Source of the DNA: Hygrocybe punicea
Taxonomy: Eukaryota > Basidiomycota > Agaricomycetes > Agaricales > Hygrophoraceae
NCBI GenBank assembly: GCA_963556145.1
Contig: OY744472.1
Location: 2,046,001 to 2,110,000, forward strand
DNA length: 64,000 nt
Direction: 5' to 3'
Shown: positions 21,606 to 32,563 of the stretch, in pieces
Numbering within the stretch: position 1 is the stretch's first letter
How the letters are laid out: each line of letters opens with the position of its first letter
Program-made: the position numbers and the translations under genes
The notes under the pieces: generated by a model
The model's input: only the letters and a program-made list of their open reading frames with translations
What the model was told of the DNA's origin: nothing
Database searches by the model: none

Positions 21606-23527
21606 TAGTGATGGACAGGTCCGGTTTGGTCCAGTTCTCAGCCAAATTTGGTGAACCCCGGACCGAACCCTAGGTCCGGTTCTACTTAAGTACAGAACCT
21701 CGGACCGAACCATCGGTTCTGGTTCTTTCAGGTCTGGTTCTGGTTCGGCAATCCTAGAACCAAGAACTGGACCTATTTTTTGGCTTACATTTGCACGGTA
21801 TTGGGGGGGCGTCGCGGGTAGCATGACAACCCCCATGTATTTATAGTACTAATGTAATTTTACATGTAAACAAATATTAAACAGGGGGCAGGGCAGGGTC
21901 CCCACCCACGCCTGCCATTCACGCTGCTTGCTGTTGGAACCCCACCAACCCCGCCTGCCGCCGTTCGCTGTCTGTTCATGCCATTGGGTGTGGGCACCGG
22001 CCGCCGGCGCCTGAGCGAGTTAGGCCATGGCCGTTGTGGCTTGTGTGTTGGGTCTGTGGGCTGTAGCTGGCTGGCGTGTTGACATTGGCACGGACTTCTC
22101 ATTGCCTTGGCCGTCGTTGTCACCATCGGCCCAGTTCCATTGTCATCGTCGCCCTACTGCTGCCAGTTGGTGGTGGAGGTTGTCGCCGTCGTTGTCATTG
22201 TCCCGTTGCCGTTGCCGTTAGCATTGGAGACATTGGCGTTGGCGTTGGCGTCGTGGGGCTATGGTGGTGGGGGGGTGGTTTTTTAAGAAAAAGATTAAGT
22301 AGAGGGCGGGGCACTCTGGCCCGCCCTGGCCTCACCCCTTCCTCCGCAGTTGCCTCCTGCTGTTTGTGCTGCCCGCTGTTGCAACCCCCATCCCCCACCT
22401 GCCGCCATTTGTCGTCCGTTCATGTCATTGGGTATGGGCGCTGGCCACCGGCGCTTGAGCGAGGGGGCCGGTTGCTGCTGTGGTGGTGGTTGCCGCTGCT
22501 GTCGCTGCCGCGATTGCTGCTGCTGGATGCCGATTCCGATTCCGTTGGCATTGGCGTTGGTGTCGTAGGTTCGCTGCTGGCGCTGTGGTAGCGGCGGCGG
22601 CGGCAGGATGTGTTGTTGTTGTTGTACCTTGGCTGGCTCCACTCCGGCTTGGTGGTGTTGCCGTCGTCATCACTGTGGTCATTGTGGTCAGGGTCGAAAG
22701 AGTGTAGCAGGCCCCAGACCCGAGCCACGGCTCACGGCTTAGGTCCTCGTCAACATCGGCCCAGTTCCACCGTCGTCGTCGTCGTACTGTAGCTGGCTGG
22801 TGTGTTGACATTGGCACGGACTTCTCGTTGCCTTGGCCATCGTCGTCACCATCAGCCCAGTTCCACCGTCGTCGTCGTCGTACTGCTGCCGGATGGCAGT
22901 GGAGGTTGTCGCCATCGCCATTGTTGTGTGATGGTAGTGGTGGTAGTGGTGCCATCGTCATCATTGCCGTCGCTGTCGCCCTGTTGCCAGTAGGCGGTGG
23001 ATGTTGTTGCCATCGTTGTTAATTCTCCGCTAGCGAAGTATTAGGAATGAACTAAAAGTTTGAATTAGTAGAAGTACCTGAAATAACCAAGGACTTACCT
23101 TGAGCAGAACAGTTCACCGCGAACTGTTCTGCTCATCTTCAAGTTTGACGATGACGACGTTCAACTTGAAGTGTTGTTGCGCGTGTGATATCCGCTCTCG
23201 TCATTGAAGTGTCATTGTCGCTCGTTACGGTGTGGTCATGGATGACGGCAGTGCGCGACACCACCCCCGGTTCGGTTTTGCAAGCGAGGGAGATGGTAGG
23301 GTGAGGGAGGAGGTGGAGGTGGGTTGCGTGTAGGGACAACAGTGGTTAGGGACACTTACCGGTTCGAACTGGTCTGAATGGGTTCTGGACCGCGAAAAAA
23401 CACGTGAACGCGGAACTGGACTTTAGGTCCGATTCACGCCTGGCCCCGAACTTGGACCCGAACCATGGTTCGGTTCCCATCGGTTCAGGTTCGAACCATG
23501 GTTCTGAACCTGACCCATCCATCACTA
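21606..23527. mobile_element. hAT-like non-autonomous element, 1.9 kb
   Basis: Ends TAGTGATGGACAGG and (reverse complement) TAGTGATGGATGGGTCAGG, flanked by an exact 8-bp duplication CTCACTAG at 21598-21605 and 23528-23535. TAGTG-type ends and 8-bp duplications are diagnostic of the hAT superfamily. No transposase is inside. The interior is low-complexity trinucleotide sequence (GTT/GCC/GTC-rich on the + strand) and holds internal duplications, for example GTTGACATTGGCACGGACTT at 22078 and again at 22806. Outer parts are rich in repeated GGTTC/GAACC motifs. Confidence 0.85.
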
Positions 23528-23576
23528 CTCACTAGTGGTTAACATGACAAGTGTCGGTCGTTCAGCACTCATTGTC

Positions 23577-23606
23577 ATATGGCAACAGGGACTGATCAGC
23601 TCAAAA
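23577..23606 (+). repeat. 30-bp repeat, inverted copy at 39036-39065
   Basis: Begins ATATGGCAACAGGGACTGAT and ends CAGCTCAAAA. A perfect reverse complement lies at 39036-39065, 15.4 kb away. See findings. Confidence 0.7.
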
Positions 23607-23879
23607 TTCTCAACAGGGACTGACCTGCTTGACTAACTTTCTACAAGGACCCCTGAAATACTTATTTCAACTTACTAATTTATTTGTTGAAAGTAAATGA
23701 AGGGATTTATTACTTATTTAATAGTTCATTTGAGATGTAACCGGTAACTGATGTCAATGGCACTGCCACCACTGACATTCAATGTTCAATGTTCAATGTT
23801 CAACTTGTGGCATGTCAAGAAAGACAAACCAGTACAAGCCTTTTCGCAAGTGTTGTTATTACCTTTTCTATCTGCCCCA

Positions 23880-25708
23880 GCCTCAAAAACAAAATACCTG
23901 TAGCCCCAAAAGAGGATCTGAAGCCCATTGTCTCCTACTACTGGACGCTTAGCATGAATGACAAGGAGATTGCAATTCAAACACTTGATCACTTTGATCA
24001 AGCACAGTATGGGCTCTAGTGTTGCCTAAAACTGGTTGACCAGGAAAAGCTGATCCTGGTCAACCGGTTTTAGGCAACACTAATGGGCTCAGGTACCACC
24101 AGAGCATTGTTACTTGTAATTGTCACTACAACATTAATTATTCCATTAGCTCTGCTTCAGTCAAACGACTATGCAAGAGATTCAATCTTTTAAGAACACA
24201 ACAGCAGCACCAGACATATTCAACCATGGCCCCTTCATGAAGGAAATCCGGGACCGTTTCCCAACAATGGGAGCATGCCAGATGGTTGTTACCCTCTGAC
24301 AAGACTACCAAATCAAAGTCTCAGAGTATGGTGTGGATTCTGTTGTTTGACTCACTGACTTGTTGTTCATTACTGAAACTTTACGGTAGGGCAATGGTAG
24401 CAGATTACATGAAATTGACAGAGCGGGAAGCGGTTAAATTTTGGAAGGCCAGATATTTCAAACGAAAACCCTTTTACTCTGCTGGTGTTATGGATCTCAT
24501 CACATTTGACCAACATGACAAATGGGGTAAATTTGGCTTATGGCTGCACCACGGTCAAGATCCGTTTGCTGGTCACATTGCCTGGATGAAGATTTGGTGG
24601 ACCAACCGCAATAATCGACTTATTACAAGCTACTATCTTGAAGCGGGACGAAAAATGGGTGGTCTGAAATTTATTCTCAATCTCCTGCAACAACACTAAT
24701 TCTATTTCCTCTCAGGTATTCCGCTTACATCACAAAGCGATCCCGGTACAGAAAATAATGGAACTGCTAACTGTCATACATGTGCACGCCATTGTCTAGA
24801 TCCCTCACTCAAGGGCACACTTCAACATCATTGGATGCATGAGAGGAAGAATGTCAAACCTGAAGCTATGTGGTCTCAGATGCGATGTCAATTTACACCA
24901 GGATTTGAGAACATTTTGGATTACGGTGTGCTGAATGGACTGTATGATCCAAGTGACCATCTTGAAAAGTAAGCCAATGTTGCTGCAATCTACGTGTGAT
25001 ATCATACTAGGCTCTAGTCTTGTGATTCACTGGCTCGCAATTCCGTGGCTTCAAGCAGAATTAGATGTGTGGGTCAACTGTTTCAACAGCAGCCCCTGGC
25101 ATGCAAACAAGAACAAGGTTTTACCTCATGCTATCCCAGACATGATAACCACAAAACCACATTTGTATCATTCAAGAGATTTCAAGGTTAATTCACATCC
25201 GGCATGTTCATGACTTGATATCACATGGCTATTTGTTTTTCATCAGGTTCTTGTTCCACCAGAGCTTTTTGATGAACTAGAAGAGCAGTGGGCACCATGA
25301 GATAATCCTGTTTCCCAGCTTGTCTCACCTGCATTTGAGATGCAAGCACAACAGCTTTACACAAACATTGGACGCACACCAGTCTCATCAAAAAACATTT
25401 GGCAAATCTACACCGCTCTTCTGGCTCACTTTCGACTCATCAACAACAATCCTGTGCTTGTAACTCTTCTTGCTGCCCCAATTGAAGATGGAAAGGACCT
25501 TGTCCCACTGTTACCTGGTCTCCAAAAGCTACGTCATGGTGATAATGTCCTGGGAGAACATGGGTACCATTATATGGGTGGTTTGGAACACCCACCAGTA
25601 GCTGAAGTTGATGAAGGTGGGGAGGGTGGGGTGAGTTCAAATGATGTTGATGTTGATCTCCAAGAGTTTGCAGACTTCAGTGATGTATCAGGAGGAGATG
25701 CAGAATAG
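23880..25708 (+). pseudogene. Second DDE integrase-like (transposase) gene, decayed
   Basis: Multi-exon. The N-terminal exon reads PKEDLKPIVSYYWTLSMNDK and HFDQAQYGL. After the 66-bp MITE it continues with SVKRLCKRFNLLRT and MKEIRDRFPTMGACQM. The core exon reads FYSAGVMDLITFDQHDKWGK (Asp at 24528-24530), then after an intron IPLTSQSDPGTEN (Asp at 24739-24741) and, further on, WLAIPWLQAELDV and VLVPPELFDEL. Introns at about 24658-24716, 24970-25018 and 25187-25246 restore frame. Two in-frame TGA stops, at 24297-24299 and 25298-25300, sit where I expect Arg (CGA). The C-terminus is acidic (stop at 25706-25708). The family is a DDE-type integrase common in mushrooms and distinct from the one at 12-14 kb. 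No TIRs were found for it. Confidence 0.6.
24017..24082. mobile_element. 66-bp palindromic hAT-like MITE
   Basis: Starts TAGTGTTGCCTAAAAC and ends GTTTTAGGCAACACTA, with a nearly perfect palindrome throughout. It is flanked by the exact 8-bp duplication ATGGGCTC (24009-24016 and 24083-24090). It lies inside an exon of the DDE gene. Excising it with one duplication restores QYGLRYHQS. Confidence 0.92.
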
Positions 25709-25788
25709 TCCATTCAATATAATGGAATATGACAAGCATGTAGTAATGCAACACCAGCTGCAGCTGGTGTAAGAAAAAAATCAGTGTC

Positions 25789-28700
25789 TTGTCTGAAACA
25801 GCTACTCAGGTGCTTATAGCACAGTTCCTGGTCAACACCCTGGCCATGTACTCTGTACTTCACCAGAGACAAATAGTGAATGGCACAGGTATGGGTAAAC
25901 CTGTGGTTTTAGCCACGGGTTCGGGTCCGGGTCACACTTTTGTGACCCATGGCTGTACCCGTACCCACGATGGGTTACCTGTGACTTTTAAGTCACATGG
26001 TTGATGTGAGCTTCAATGCGTTGCTCAACCATCACCAGCAGAGACCAGGCGACACCTGGTCTCTGCCCCAGGTAAGTTTCTCATTCTTATTGAGTTTTTT
26101 ATAATATTCTAATGAATCTTACAGGTAAAATATAACTACACGAATCAAAACAAGGACGAAAACGAGGACGAAAACGAGGATGGTGGCAGGTGAACGACAA
26201 CGGCAATGGCAACAATGATAATGGCCATGGCCACCCCACCATGACCATGACCATTACCATGACCACCAACAACACCAATGCGATTGGGGCGTAAGGTGGA
26301 CAACCGCGAACGAGGGCAATGGCTGGGTGGGTGGTGTGCCCACTGCCTGGCCTGACACCCCTAGGTTAGGATCTTTATTATTGTTCCGAAGCCACCCCAA
26401 ACCTGCATCTACAGCGGGTATGGGTTTTCAACGGGTACAGGTATGGGTACCCCTGGAATTACCCAGGGGTTACCTGTGCCATTCACTAGAGACAAACAAG
26501 GCAGTTTTCTGTGAATGTCCACAATGTGAGCAGAAGGTCTTCCCTCCCAATACACCAATATCTTGAAAGCAATGAACCTGGTGTTCATGGAAGGGCAGTC
26601 TGTAAAAATTGTCATCAATATTATTTATTGAAGACCACCACTGTACGCAGAGGTAAGTCCAACTGTCAACTGATGGTGATGATATTTTTGTTTGGCATAA
26701 ATAAATTTTCATACAGGTAATTGGAATCAAGCACATCGTGATGTTGACATTGTCCATGCACAAATAGCTGAGGCACAGCACAGTAGTGTGTTCCATTACT
26801 TCCAAGTCTGTGCTCACATCATTGTTCTCAATGTCCTGTTACATAAAGAAGCTTTACATGTGGTCCAGGCTATTAGCACCAATATAAATGTGACAATGCT
26901 TCCTCCCACTGCCTTAAGCTGGGACCCAATTTGGAAACCTCCTACTCTTTAAGGCCAGTCATCAGTTCTACTCCCAGGATATCTATCTCTCCCCAGTCTT
27001 CGACCCTCAATTCCAGCTCCTTTGAAAACTCCATTTGGCAATGCAAGTGGCTATACTGCCAGTCATTTGGTTCACAATCAACTTCGGGAACAGCTACGGA
27101 GCACAGCTTATGCTGGACAAGGGGGAAAGGTTGTTGTTGTTAGTGTTCAGATGGTCCACATGCATCCAGGACAAACCAAAAAACAATTGATTGGTGTATG
27201 TACCCGAATGTTTGGAATTTTGCATGTAATTTATTACATAATTTAGTCATTGACGACGGCACAAGATAACATCCCAGTCCATATTGGGGCTGTTCAGCTG
27301 AAGCATATTTTGTACCAAATCTTACTTGACGATTGGAACACACATACCTACAATTTCCCACTTGCTATTGATTCCATCCATATGCGCAGTAGCAACTGGG
27401 CACCAATATTGCCACTGTTGCCACCTGCACAAGATACTGATGTGATTTCCCAAGCATTCTTCAAACCATCAGGCAAAAATGGTGAGTTGAAGTTCAAGCT
27501 GGGGTGCTGTACCATCTACTTTCATATTCCAAACCTGGTTTATGACCAAATGGAGGACAACCAGGCAAATGTGGAATTGGAATGTGAGGTATGGGATCTT
27601 TCTGCCCACCATCAGACAAAATAGATGACATTCCTTAGCAGCAGAGCCAAGAACACACAGAGACAATAGCTCAGGCTGATGTACAACTTGGTTCTCCTTC
27701 CTTCCCTGATCAGCAAGCCAATTTACGGCCTCCAAAGCAGAAGAGGCATTCAGACTCAGTTCATTATTTGCCTGGTTTTTAGTCTCCAGCTAACAATTAA
27801 ACAATGTCACAGCCTGACCAGGATCACTCTCACAGTGACAGGAAGGTGCTCTTCACACCACCCCCTGCAAAGCGTGTTCACCAATTGACACCAACATCTC
27901 CAACGAAAAGTGAACTTTGGGTGGCCCTCAAAGCACCAAAGGAACCATCATCCAAGGGTGTCCGTGGATTGCTCTGTATGCTACACATTCAAAGACCCCC
28001 ATATTATAATTCTCACTCCCAATTGAGTTACAAAGGGAAGAACCATTACAGCGCGTGTTCATCTAATGCAGACCAAGACCTTCCATCAGCTAATTCGAGC
28101 ACCTCAAGATGCCAACAACCTTTCCAGCCTCTGTCTACTTAACTTGGCTTGGGAGACCTCACTGGAACATCAAAAACTCGGAACATTCAAGATGGCTTAC
28201 CTTGGTATTGCAAGTGAGAATCTCTTTCACGACTCCACCAGTATTTGCATCAAGCAGACTTTTTATACCAAAGTAAAGGACATTCAGGAGACCAGTGCTA
28301 TGCTGCCTGTAACCCTGAGGCAGAATATTCCTCACGATCCAACAAGGCAGGTTAAGGGATTGACCATGGAGATTACATGCTTGGTTTGGGTACGGGCACT
28401 TCTCACCTTGGTATATGATTTCATATCCAAACACCTGAAGAATCAGGATGCCGAACCACCATTTTCTATTCCTGTCATGAGATTTGTTGATGCTGCTGTA
28501 GCTATCAAACAAAATGGAGAATCCCAAGTGTACTTGCTGGAGGAAGTTATCAAAGAAGCAACCAAAGGTAAATTCCGCAAATTTATGAATAACAACAGTG
28601 CCATCCCACTGTCATTCAAGGATCAAGATGATATGCACCATGCAGCTTTCCTTGCATTTATGCAACATGTGCAGTATTGGAAGATGAAGAAAAATGCATT

Positions 28701-29120
28701 TGTATCGGATTACCAAGGTAAGCACTTTGCCGTACTCAAATCTGATGGCTTTCATATATAAATTTTAGGTGGGAACACACTCCTCAGTGACCCACAAATT
28801 GTAACACACCAGTGTGTACTGTCCCAGGTTCTGTTGTGTGTTCGGCACATTGATTGAGTTATAGAGACTTGGGGGTGATATTTGCTGATGGGAATCTCCC
28901 AGCAACACACGATGCATTTGAGGTGGAGCACACTTGGAACATGTTCTGCCAATATTTTGGGTTACCGATCAACTACGCCAATTGGGAATCATCCGGGCCA
29001 ATGATGGAGCATCCTGGCCACCCCATATCGACCTCTATTCAAGCTTGGGATCAATTTGCCCACACGTTCACCCGTGATCCAGACGGTTCCATGGCTATGT
29101 CCCTCTCTCATATGGACTAG
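25789..29120 (+). CDS. Alpha-kinase-like protein gene, interrupted by a hAT-like element and possibly inactive
   Basis: Many exons on the + strand, starting about 80 bp after the DDE gene. The N-terminal part has Cys pairs (CPQCEQ, CKNCHQ) suggesting a zinc ribbon. Middle exons read IPAPLKTPFGNASGYT, LKHILYQILLDDWNTHTY and QSQEHTETIAQADVQLGSP. The kinase-like part (about 28060-29120) reads MAYLGIASENLFHD, KDIQETSAMLPVTL, EITCLVWVRALLTLVYDF, FRKFMNNNSAI, HVQYWKMKKNAFVSDYQG, SDPQI and VIFADGNLPATHDAFE. This order is that of fungal alpha-type kinases. The zinc motif, normally H-x-C-N-x-x-C, reads HTWNMFC here, so one Cys is lost. A 615-bp hAT-like element sits at 25874-26488 within the N-terminal exon. 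Activity is doubtful. Confidence 0.6.
25874..26488. mobile_element. hAT-like non-autonomous element, 615 bp
   Basis: Ends TAGTGAATGGCACAGGT and, at the right, ACCTGTGCCATTCACTA. An exact 8-bp duplication GAGACAAA flanks it (25866-25873 and 26489-26496). The interior holds nested GGGTAACC/CCATGGG repeats, a GT-AG intron-like segment (26072-26124), an acidic KDENEDENED-type stretch and no transposase. Confidence 0.92.
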
Positions 29121-29447
29121 CCGGTCAGGAATATTTCCCACCAGATACCCACTGCTGTGACTTGTTTACCTTCTTGAACCCATTATTAGATTATTCAGCC
29201 ACAGTCATTATTCTTTATGAACATTTTTGCTTTTAGCACTCAAAAATTGACGATCATTACGGTTACACATCACATTCATTTACTTCATTGATAATTTCGT
29301 CTATACTCTTACCCTGTACTTGTAGAGTGAAGCCCTACAACCTAATCCATCCATCAAGTGGCTTTTCAGTTTTTGCAGTGTTGGTCAGTGGCCTATTTTT
29401 ATGCTTATCATTAACTTCCAGGAATGAAGTGAGTTTTCATCTATTCC
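29121..29447. other. 3' flank of the alpha-kinase-like gene
   Basis: AT-rich with no exon seen. Probably the transcript end and spacer. Confidence 0.4.
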
Positions 29448-30460
29448 TTGATTTTTAAGCTGTTATTCCACTACAAACACCGTTTATTTCATCTAACTGT
29501 GATCAGCGATATCAATGCAGGGCCTTACAATGATGGGGATGATGGGAAACCTTGGAGAAAATGGCATCGTTTGGGCAGGGACCTTGGATTGTTGGGGCTG
29601 GTGCTGACAAGGGCGAGGGCGGCACTGCAGCCACAATATTGGAAAGGGCGACCTGGTGCTGGTCTGACAACATTGTGGGCAACCACAATCACAAGGAGGA
29701 GCAGTTGGGTTATGGCAGTGGCAGTGGAATGACAAGCGCAGGCATGTATGTTTTTTCATCCCGTCTGCAGAGTCTCATTCTGCTGCAGCTCTAATCCACC
29801 TGTACACCCCAGATTCTTTCCTTCGAGATTGGACAAAAGTGGTATGAGCAACATTTTTTGTACCAGGTGCCAACATGAAAGGTGCAACTATCAGCACACC
29901 AACCCCCACGCAAATGCAAATGCAAACACCCCATGCCCTAAACTTTGAAACTGAAACCCACACGCAAGTCCTCAATGCCAACGACCATCAACATGAACAC
30001 GAATGCATTTCACCATGGCCACCTCATGCAACAATGGCGACAATGCATGCAGCGACACTCAAATGACAGCAAGTATGAGGCGAGGCAAACACCCTGTCTA
30101 ATCCGAAGATGCCGTCAATGAGCACATGCACCAATTGGCGCAGCGGTCGAGTGATGGTGATGGTGGAAAGAGAAGAGTGGCCAGGTCTAATGCACCTCAG
30201 GGACATGACCACAACATCAATGGCAGCATCTATGAGGTACTGTGAAGTGGGTGGCCTGCTGGGCCACCCAGCAGAGCGGGTATGTGTGTAACCGCTACCC
30301 GTGCTACTTTATTGAACCTGCCAGAAACCCGCTAGAAGCCCATGGGTTATCAAACCTGTCACGGAGGGTATGGGTATGGGTGGGGATGCCAATAAACCGT
30401 CATTCTGGGACCAGCTTGTATGACTTAGATGAAGTTAGAGGTAACTTAACATGAATTCAA
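29448..30460 (+). repeat. Degenerate repeat resembling the interior of the hAT-like non-autonomous elements
   Basis: A possible intron-like 3' part ending CTGTGATCAG (29508) is followed by an INAGPYNDGDDGK reading. Then come low-complexity Asn/Thr/His coding-like runs and a GGGTATGGGT-type stretch at 30270-30400, as in the 25.9, 45.0 and 47.7 kb elements. No ends or duplication found. Confidence 0.35.
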
Positions 30461-31009
30461 GTGATCCAGTGCCTACTAAGTTAACAACACCTAAGCTTAG
30501 AAGGCTTTAGTTTATATTCACCCAACTCAATCAACCCCAGTTTGGAGTGTATGGCAATAAGTAACCGAATCTGAATTGGTGATAGTGTATATTACGAGTC
30601 CCTATAAGGGAATCGTTCTATACGGTGGATTTTTCAACTCAGGGTCACACTCTAATTTGCCAAGCCGTGGGAACAAAATTTCGAAACTGTGGGAACAATT
30701 TTGAAGCCCTGGGAATAATTATGAAACCGTGTGACTGGGCGGAGCTGACTGTGAGAATTTGTTGTCCCAATCAGAAAGAACAATAATGCAGCCGGATCAC
30801 AGGTTCCAAATTGGGAATAAGTAATACTACAAATTAACATGAGTGGAAGTCAGTGAAGATTGCCCTGTGACGGGTTTGACCAGTTTCCCAGCTGTATTCT
30901 GAGGAAGTGCCAGTGTAATTGACAACCATATATGAAATGTGTCTACAAATACATATATTGTGCAATAGGGATTAGAATTATTTGCAGGAGGAACATCGAA
31001 CACTGGTCA
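30461..31009. other. Unassigned AT-rich spacer
   Basis: Contains a short degenerate repeat around 30660-30735 built on CCGTGGGAACAA. Otherwise nothing recognised. Confidence 0.35.
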
Positions 31010-31880
31010 GACAGGGTGGAAAGTGTTCAACAAGCTCTTTGACAAGTGTTCAAACTTCAATCTGAAGCATTACAATTGCATAAATAAAGGTACATACAGT
31101 TTAAGAGATGTAGCTAGATTTACAATGCGCATTGAGTTTATTAATGATGCACTTGTCGAACACTTGTCGAACAGGCCGAACAGTGTTCGACAAGCCAATC
31201 TAGTAGTGTCCAAGCCTCCATTTGAAGCATTACAATTGCATAAATAATGATATGTACTCTATTTACATTATATGAGGTGTAGCTAGATTTACAATGCGCA
31301 TTGAGTTTATTAATGATGCACTAGTCGAACACTTGTCAAACAGGCCGAACGGTGTTCGACAAGCCATTCTAGTAGTGTCCAAGCTTCCATTTGAAGCATT
31401 ACAATTGCATAAATAATGATATGTACTCTATCTACATTATATGAGGTGTAGCTAGATTTACAATGTGCATTGAGTTTATTAATGATGCACTAGTCGAACA
31501 CTTGTCGAACAGGCCGAACAGTGTTCGACAAGCCAATCTAGTAGTGTCCAAGCCTCCATTTGAAGCATTACAATTGCATAAATAATGATACGTACATTAT
31601 ATGAGGTATGGCTAGATTTACAATGTGCATTGAGTTTATTAATGATGCACTTGTCGAACACTTGTCGAACAGGCCGAACAGTGTTCGACAAGACATTTTA
31701 GAAATGTCCAAGCTTCCATTTGAAGCATTACAATTGCATAAATAATGATACGTACATTATATGAGGTATGGCTAGATTTACAATGCGCATTGAGTTTATT
31801 AATGATGCACTACTTGAACACCTGTCAAACTGGCTGCAAAGTGTTCAACAAGTGTTCAACAAGTCATTGCTTTGTTAATA
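31010..31880. repeat. Tandem array, five 160-169 bp units each with a GTTCGACAAG palindrome
   Basis: The marker CATTGAGTTTATTAATGATG starts at 31130, 31299, 31468, 31628 and 31788, so the period is 169, 169, 160 and 160. Every unit also contains CTTGTCGAACA facing GTTCGACAAG around the centre AGGCCG, a perfect or near-perfect palindrome, plus GAAGCATTACAATTGCATAA. The array lies upstream of the Helitron helicase gene and may be part of that element. Confidence 0.85.
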
Positions 31881-32029
31881 AATTAAGTGGAATATATATT
31901 AATGTAGCAATGGCTTGTCGAACACTTGTTGAACACTTGTTGAACACTTGTTGAACAGGCCGAACACTGTTCGACAAGTGTCCGACAAGACGTATCCACG
32001 TTAATATATATTACACTTAATTTATTAAC
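31874..32029. repeat. Large inverted repeat closing the tandem array
   Basis: Arms 31874-31904 and 31999-32029 are reverse complements with two or three mismatches (GTTAATAAATTAAGTG facing CACTTAATTTATTAAC). The loop of about 95 bp holds three TTGTTGAACAC units and one more GTTCGACAAG palindrome. Confidence 0.75.
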
Positions 32030-32063
32030 TGCCAACTTTATGGACCAATTAAATGGGGATACA

Positions 32064-32280
32064 CATAGTAGACGGATGAGGAATTTTTGCCATCAAATAA
32101 TATTGAGATATCAACTCAAATATTGAAATTATTTCGTCGCCATCATAAGTCCAAAAATGTCAAAAACATATCGTTATCCACTTTTTACAATGTTTTTGGA
32201 CTTATGATAACAACAAAAATAATTTAAATATTTGAGTGGATATCTCAATATGATGGTAAATTCCTCATCCATCCCCTGTG
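32064..32280. mobile_element. Foldback MITE, 217 bp
   Basis: Arms of about 65 bp pair across the element: the left one contains GGATGAGGAATTT and TGAGATATC, and the right one is their reverse complement. The ends read CATAGTAGACGG and (reverse complement) CACAGGGGATGG. A 3-bp ACA flanks both sides. CACAG-like ends with a 3-bp duplication would fit the CACTA or PIF-Harbinger groups, but this is tentative. Confidence 0.7.
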
Positions 32281-32563
32281 ACAACTGTAACAAATCCCCC
32301 TTGTATGGTGGCAAGTATAACCATCACTCCAAGGAAAGCTATGACTATTCAGTACCGGAATATTAGGTATGTTACGAAAACATTCAATTGAATAAAAACA
32401 TTATATAGCTTCAGGCACACCTTATGATGTTTTTGGAAGAGCTTATAAATAAGATAATGTCATATGATCAATCCAATTGTGTTAATTGTTGTTCATGATC
32501 CGAACCACTTAACCAGTTAAATAGATACATGGGCGGTGCTTTCTCTTACTATCACCAATCCAC

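Noticed and set aside
22000..23030. Overlapping frames of Val/Gly/Ala/Arg or Pro/Thr/Gln-rich protein in the 21.6-kb element
   Set aside because: Same cause: simple-sequence composition inside a non-autonomous element, with no domain or intron logic to support coding.
31010..31880. CRISPR-like array
   Set aside because: Units of 160-169 bp repeat as whole units, without unique spacers between short identical repeats, and the genome is fungal.
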